Shown here: positions 22,669 to 25,152 of the stretch, piece after piece
Position numbering within the stretch: position 1 is the first letter of the stretch
How the letters are laid out: every line of letters starts with the position of its first letter
Translations under genes and position numbers: made by a program
NCBI GenBank assembly: GCA_035529695.1
Contig: DATKWD010000008.1
Span: forward strand, 1-25,152
DNA length: 25,152 nt
From: DATKWD01 sp035529695
GTDB lineage: Bacteria; Actinomycetota; Acidimicrobiia; Acidimicrobiales; Salinilacustritrichaceae
Direction: 5' to 3'
The notes under the pieces: model-generated
Database searches by the model: none
Told to the model about the DNA's origin: nothing
The model's input: the letters and a program-made list of their open reading frames with translations, nothing else

Positions 22669-23372
22669 CCACCTCGATGACCCACGACACATCGGCCACA
22701 CGGCCTGCGCTCCACCTACGCGACGTCCGCAAGGTGTATCGAGTCGCCGACGCCGATGTCATCGCACTCGACCACGCCGAGCTGACCGTCGCTCGCGACG
22801 AGATCGTCGCGCTGGTTGGTCCGTCCGGCTCGGGCAAGACGACGTTGTGTTCGATCGCGGGCGGCATCCTGTCGGCCACCGAAGGGTCGATCCTCGTCGG
22901 CGACGAGGACATCACCGACTACGGCGACAAGCAGTTGACGACGTTCCGACAGAACAAGGTCGGGTTCGTCTTCCAGTCGGTCAACCTGGTGCCGTTCCTC
23001 AACGCTCGCGAGAACCTGTTGGTCGTCGACGAGCTGGGGCGACGAGAGGGCCGAGCGGCCCGTGAACGCGCCGACCGGCTCCTCGAAGAACTCGGCCTCA
23101 CCGACCGAGCCAAGAACCTTCCTGGGCAGCTGTCCGGTGGGCAGAAGCAGCGGGTCGCCATCGGGCGGGCGTTGATGAACGACCCCGAGCTGGTGCTCTT
23201 CGACGAACCGACCTCGGCCCTCGACACCGAACTCGGCCAACAGGTCATGGAGCTCATCCGCAGCGAGATGAAGGCACGGGGCACTTCGGCCATCGTCGTC
23301 ACCCACGACGAGCGGATCACCGACTACTGCGACCGGACCGTCCACATCGTCGACGGAGTGCTCGCCGCCTGA
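22665..23372 (+). CDS. ABC exporter ATPase (MacB/LolD/DevA-like)
   Basis: 235 residues, one cassette: GPSGSGKTT (Walker A, near residue 52), a Q-loop FVFQSVNLVPFL, LSGGQKQRVAIGRAL (signature), LVLFDEPTSALD (Walker B) and a switch His in VVTHDER. The LVPFLNARENL stretch is common in MacB/LolD/DevA-type ATPases that pair with FtsX permeases. The ATG at 22665 overlaps the permease 2 stop and follows GGGAG (22654-22658). No membrane-fusion protein gene is next to it, as expected in a bacterium without an outer membrane. Cargo unknown. Confidence 0.9.
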   Translation: MTTSMTHDTSATRPALHLRDVRKVYRVADADVIALDHAELTVARDEIVALVGPSGSGKTTLCSIAGGILSATEGSILVGDEDITDYGDKQLTTFRQNKVGFVFQSVNLVPFLNARENLLVVDELGRREGRAARERADRLLEELGLTDRAKNLPGQLSGGQKQRVAIGRALMNDPELVLFDEPTSALDTELGQQVMELIRSEMKARGTSAIVVTHDERITDYCDRTVHIVDGVLAA

Positions 23373-23446
23373 GCCGAGCCGTCGTCGTGTCAGCTCGGGT
23401 TCTCCGAGTGCCGGCTCCGGCCCGAGTCCCTCCGAGTCAGGCTTGC

Positions 23447-23452
23447 TAGCCT
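23447..23452 (+). promoter_or_regulatory. Possible extended -10 box (TGCTAGCCT), leaderless start
   Basis: TAGCCT with a TGC extension lies 6 nt before the ATG at 23459, with no ribosome site between. This fits a leaderless transcript. Confidence 0.5.
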
Positions 23453-23458
23453 CGGCGG

Positions 23459-24988
23459 ATGCAGATCCAGAGCATCGCCGACATCGTGCGCCTCCACCGC
23501 GACGACCGACCCGACGAGGTCGCCATCATCTACGGCGACCGTCGGGTCACGTGGCGCGAGCTCGACGAGTCGAGCAGCCGCCTCGCCAACATGATGCTGG
23601 CCGAGGGGATCGGTGCCGGTGACCACGTTGCACGGGTCGAGAAGAACGCACCCGACTACTTCGAGCTGGTCTTCGCGACCTCGAAGATCAATGCGGTGCT
23701 CGTCGACGTCAACTGGCGACTCGCACCGCCGGAGATCCTCCAGATCATCAACGACGCGGACGCCAAGCTGCTGTTCGTCGGCGCCGACTTCGCTCCTTCG
23801 ATCAAGGCGATCGAGGCCGACTTCACGACCGTGAACGAGACGATCGAACTCGCTGCCGTCGGTGACTGGATCTCCTCGGCCAGCGCCGACGACCCCGGCA
23901 CGCAGAGCACGCTCGACGACGTCTGCCTCCAGCTCTACACCTCGGGCACCACCGGACTTCCCAAGGGCGTGATGCTCAGTAACGCCAACCTGTTCAGCTT
24001 CATCGAGGAGGTGCCCAAGCAGTGGCTGTTCACCCCCGACTCGGTGTCGCACGTGGTGATGCCCACGTTCCACATCGCGGGCTCGGGCTGGGGCCTGGTG
24101 AGCCTGTCGCAGGGCGCCACCATGGTCCTCGACCGTGACGTCGACCCGAGCGGCATCCTTCGGGAGATCGAGCAACACCGCATCACCCACGCCATCTACG
24201 TGCCTGCAGTGCTCGGGTTCCTCCAGATCATGCCCGATGCCTCCGACCACGATCTCAGCTCGATGGAACTGGTCGCCTACGGCGCATCCCCGATCAGCGA
24301 GGAGGTGTTGCGAGGCGCCATGGCGCAGTTCTCGACCGCCAAGTTCGTGCAGGTCTATGGCCTCACCGAGACCACCGGCGCCGTGGTCGAGCTCGGACCC
24401 GACGACCACGACCCCGAGAACCGCCCTGAGCTGCTCCGTTCGGCCGGCAAGCCCTACCCGTGGGTCGAGATGCGCGTCGTCGGCGACGATGGCAACGACG
24501 TGGCCGAGGGCGAGATCGGCGAGGTGTGGCTCAAGGGCGTACAGATCATGGTCGGCTATTGGAACAACCCTGCCGAGACCGCACGGGCCATCACCGATGG
24601 GTGGTTCCACACCGGCGACGCCGGCTACACCAAGGACGGCTACCTCTTCCTGCACGACCGGGTGAAGGACATGATCGTCTCGGGCGGCGAGAACGTCTAC
24701 CCCGCCGAGGTCGAGAACGCAGCGATGAGCTGCCCGGGCGTCGCCGATGTCGCCGTGATCGGGGTGCCCGACGAGAAGTGGGGCGAAGCCGTCAAGGCCA
24801 TCGTCGTCAAGGGCGAGGACGACCTCACTCCCGAAGCGGTCATCAACTGGACCCGCGAACGCATCGCCGGTTTCAAAGTGCCCAAGAGCGTCGACTTCGT
24901 CGACGAACTGCCCCGCAACCCATCGGGCAAGATCCTCAAGAAGGACCTCCGGGCGCCCTACTGGGAAGGTCGCGAGCGCCAGATCTGA
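23459..24988 (+). CDS. Acyl-CoA synthetase (FadD-type AMP-forming ligase)
   Basis: 509 residues, ANL superfamily. It should activate a carboxylic acid to its acyl-AMP and then to the CoA thioester. Visible motifs: the ATP loop YTSGTTGLPKG (160-170), YGLTETTG (300-307), WFHTGDAG (382-389), DRVKDMIVSGGENVYP (from 400) and the catalytic lysine Lys491 in PSGKILKK. The length and the HTGDAG and GGENVYP forms are those of fatty or aromatic acid CoA ligases in actinobacteria; the exact acid cannot be read from sequence alone. Its own promoter separates it from the ABC exporter genes. Confidence 0.9.
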   Translation: MQIQSIADIVRLHRDDRPDEVAIIYGDRRVTWRELDESSSRLANMMLAEGIGAGDHVARVEKNAPDYFELVFATSKINAVLVDVNWRLAPPEILQIINDADAKLLFVGADFAPSIKAIEADFTTVNETIELAAVGDWISSASADDPGTQSTLDDVCLQLYTSGTTGLPKGVMLSNANLFSFIEEVPKQWLFTPDSVSHVVMPTFHIAGSGWGLVSLSQGATMVLDRDVDPSGILREIEQHRITHAIYVPAVLGFLQIMPDASDHDLSSMELVAYGASPISEEVLRGAMAQFSTAKFVQVYGLTETTGAVVELGPDDHDPENRPELLRSAGKPYPWVEMRVVGDDGNDVAEGEIGEVWLKGVQIMVGYWNNPAETARAITDGWFHTGDAGYTKDGYLFLHDRVKDMIVSGGENVYPAEVENAAMSCPGVADVAVIGVPDEKWGEAVKAIVVKGEDDLTPEAVINWTRERIAGFKVPKSVDFVDELPRNPSGKILKKDLRAPYWEGRERQI

Positions 24989-24990
24989 CC

Positions 24991-25152
24991 TCAGGCCGGG
25001 GCGGTGATGGCCGCCCCGCCAGGCCGGTGGATGGTCCACGTGCCATCGGCTGCCTGGCGAGGATGGAAACCGGTCTCTTTCAAGCGGTTGTGGTAGCCGC
25101 ACAACGGGTCGCCGTTGTCGTGGTCGGTGGGCCCACCCCGGGCTGCGGGTTC
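24991..25152 (-). CDS. C-terminal end of a DUF222/13E12-type HNH endonuclease (partial)
   Basis: The last 53 residues and the stop (24991-24993) are in the window; the rest lies beyond the right edge. GGPTDHDNGDPLCGYHNRLK matches the end of the HNH motif (the Asn and final His) in the DUF222-HNH proteins that are multi-copy in actinobacterial genomes, and ADGTWTIHRPGG is their usual tail. It may be a mobile-type or domesticated nuclease; function in the host is not known. It is convergent with the acyl-CoA synthetase, two bases apart. Confidence 0.75.
   Translation of the reverse strand, partial: EPAARGGPTDHDNGDPLCGYHNRLKETGFHPRQAADGTWTIHRPGGAAITAPA
24998..25017 (+). terminator. GC hairpin after the acyl-CoA synthetase gene
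   Basis: GGGGCGG (24998-25004) and CCGCCCC (25011-25017) form a perfect 7-bp stem with a 6-nt loop, 10 nt after the synthetase stop. It lies inside the tail of the convergent HNH gene and has no T-tract, so it is a tentative terminator. Confidence 0.3.

Noticed and set aside
23373..23458. Repeated CTCCGAGT octamers before the acyl-CoA synthetase
   Set aside because: Two copies of 8 bp in GC-rich DNA are not convincing as an operator or terminator.
23390..25102. 570-codon open frame on the minus strand opposite the acyl-CoA synthetase
   Set aside because: It mirrors a gene with all catalytic motifs on the plus strand; long antisense frames are expected in high-GC DNA, and its translation is low-complexity and unlike known proteins.
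1..25152. tRNA, rRNA, CRISPR arrays, insertion sequences or prophage genes
   Set aside because: None seen on reading both strands; the only mobile-type hint is the HNH endonuclease tail at the right edge.

Overview
The window comes from a high-GC bacterium and is almost fully coding, with short intergenic gaps and no gene-free stretch longer than 300 bases. The gene set points to an actinobacterium. It includes the tail of a DUF222-type HNH endonuclease, a TadE/TadG cluster, a CBS-BON protein next to a universal stress protein, FadD-type and 2-hydroxyacyl-CoA-lyase-like enzymes, frequent GTG starts, and TANNNT boxes placed 6-8 nt before start codons. I would guess an Acidimicrobiia (Ilumatobacter-like) genome, but that is inference from style. 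No tRNA, rRNA, CRISPR array or insertion sequence was seen.

Layout. (1) 1-2112, minus strand: a Tad pilus cluster (TadE, TadG-like, start of a third pilin-like gene) joined by ATGA overlaps; the tadE reading frame carries an in-frame TAA. (2) 2284-4065, plus: a metallo-beta-lactamase/pseudo-receiver/GAF fusion. (3) 4088-5098, minus: a YihY/BrkB membrane protein, divergent from a DUF4389 membrane protein (5148-6548). (4) 6634-8525, plus: a patatin-like lipase coupled to a phospholipid acyltransferase-like protein, ending tail-to-tail with a short HPF/RaiA-like gene (8529-8885, minus). (5) 8994-11489, plus: a zinc-less MDR oxidoreductase, a 20-codon coupled ORF, and an NhaP-type antiporter. (6) 11514-12753: a divergent CBS-BON / universal stress protein pair around a 14-bp palindrome. 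(7) 12863-14074, plus: an unrecognised multi-pass membrane protein with a His-rich linker and a His/Cys-rich C-terminal domain. (8) 14097-15902, minus: an ABC-F ATPase, divergent from a ThDP enzyme (15957-17597, plus) with a perfect 17-bp palindrome between them. (9) 17663-23372, plus: a coiled-coil protein coupled to a GAF-GAF-PAS-adenylate cyclase, then a three-gene FtsX-type ABC exporter. (10) 23459-24988, plus: an acyl-CoA synthetase; 24991 to the right edge, minus: the tail of an HNH endonuclease.

Themes. Signalling dominates: pseudo-receiver, GAF, PAS and cyclase domains, USP and CBS domains. There is a secondary theme of membrane lipid and acyl-CoA metabolism. The best candidates for something undescribed are the MBL/pseudo-receiver/GAF fusion, the membrane protein at 12863-14074, the coiled-coil/cyclase pair with its downstream exporter, and the interrupted tadE. 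No result here rests on a database search.
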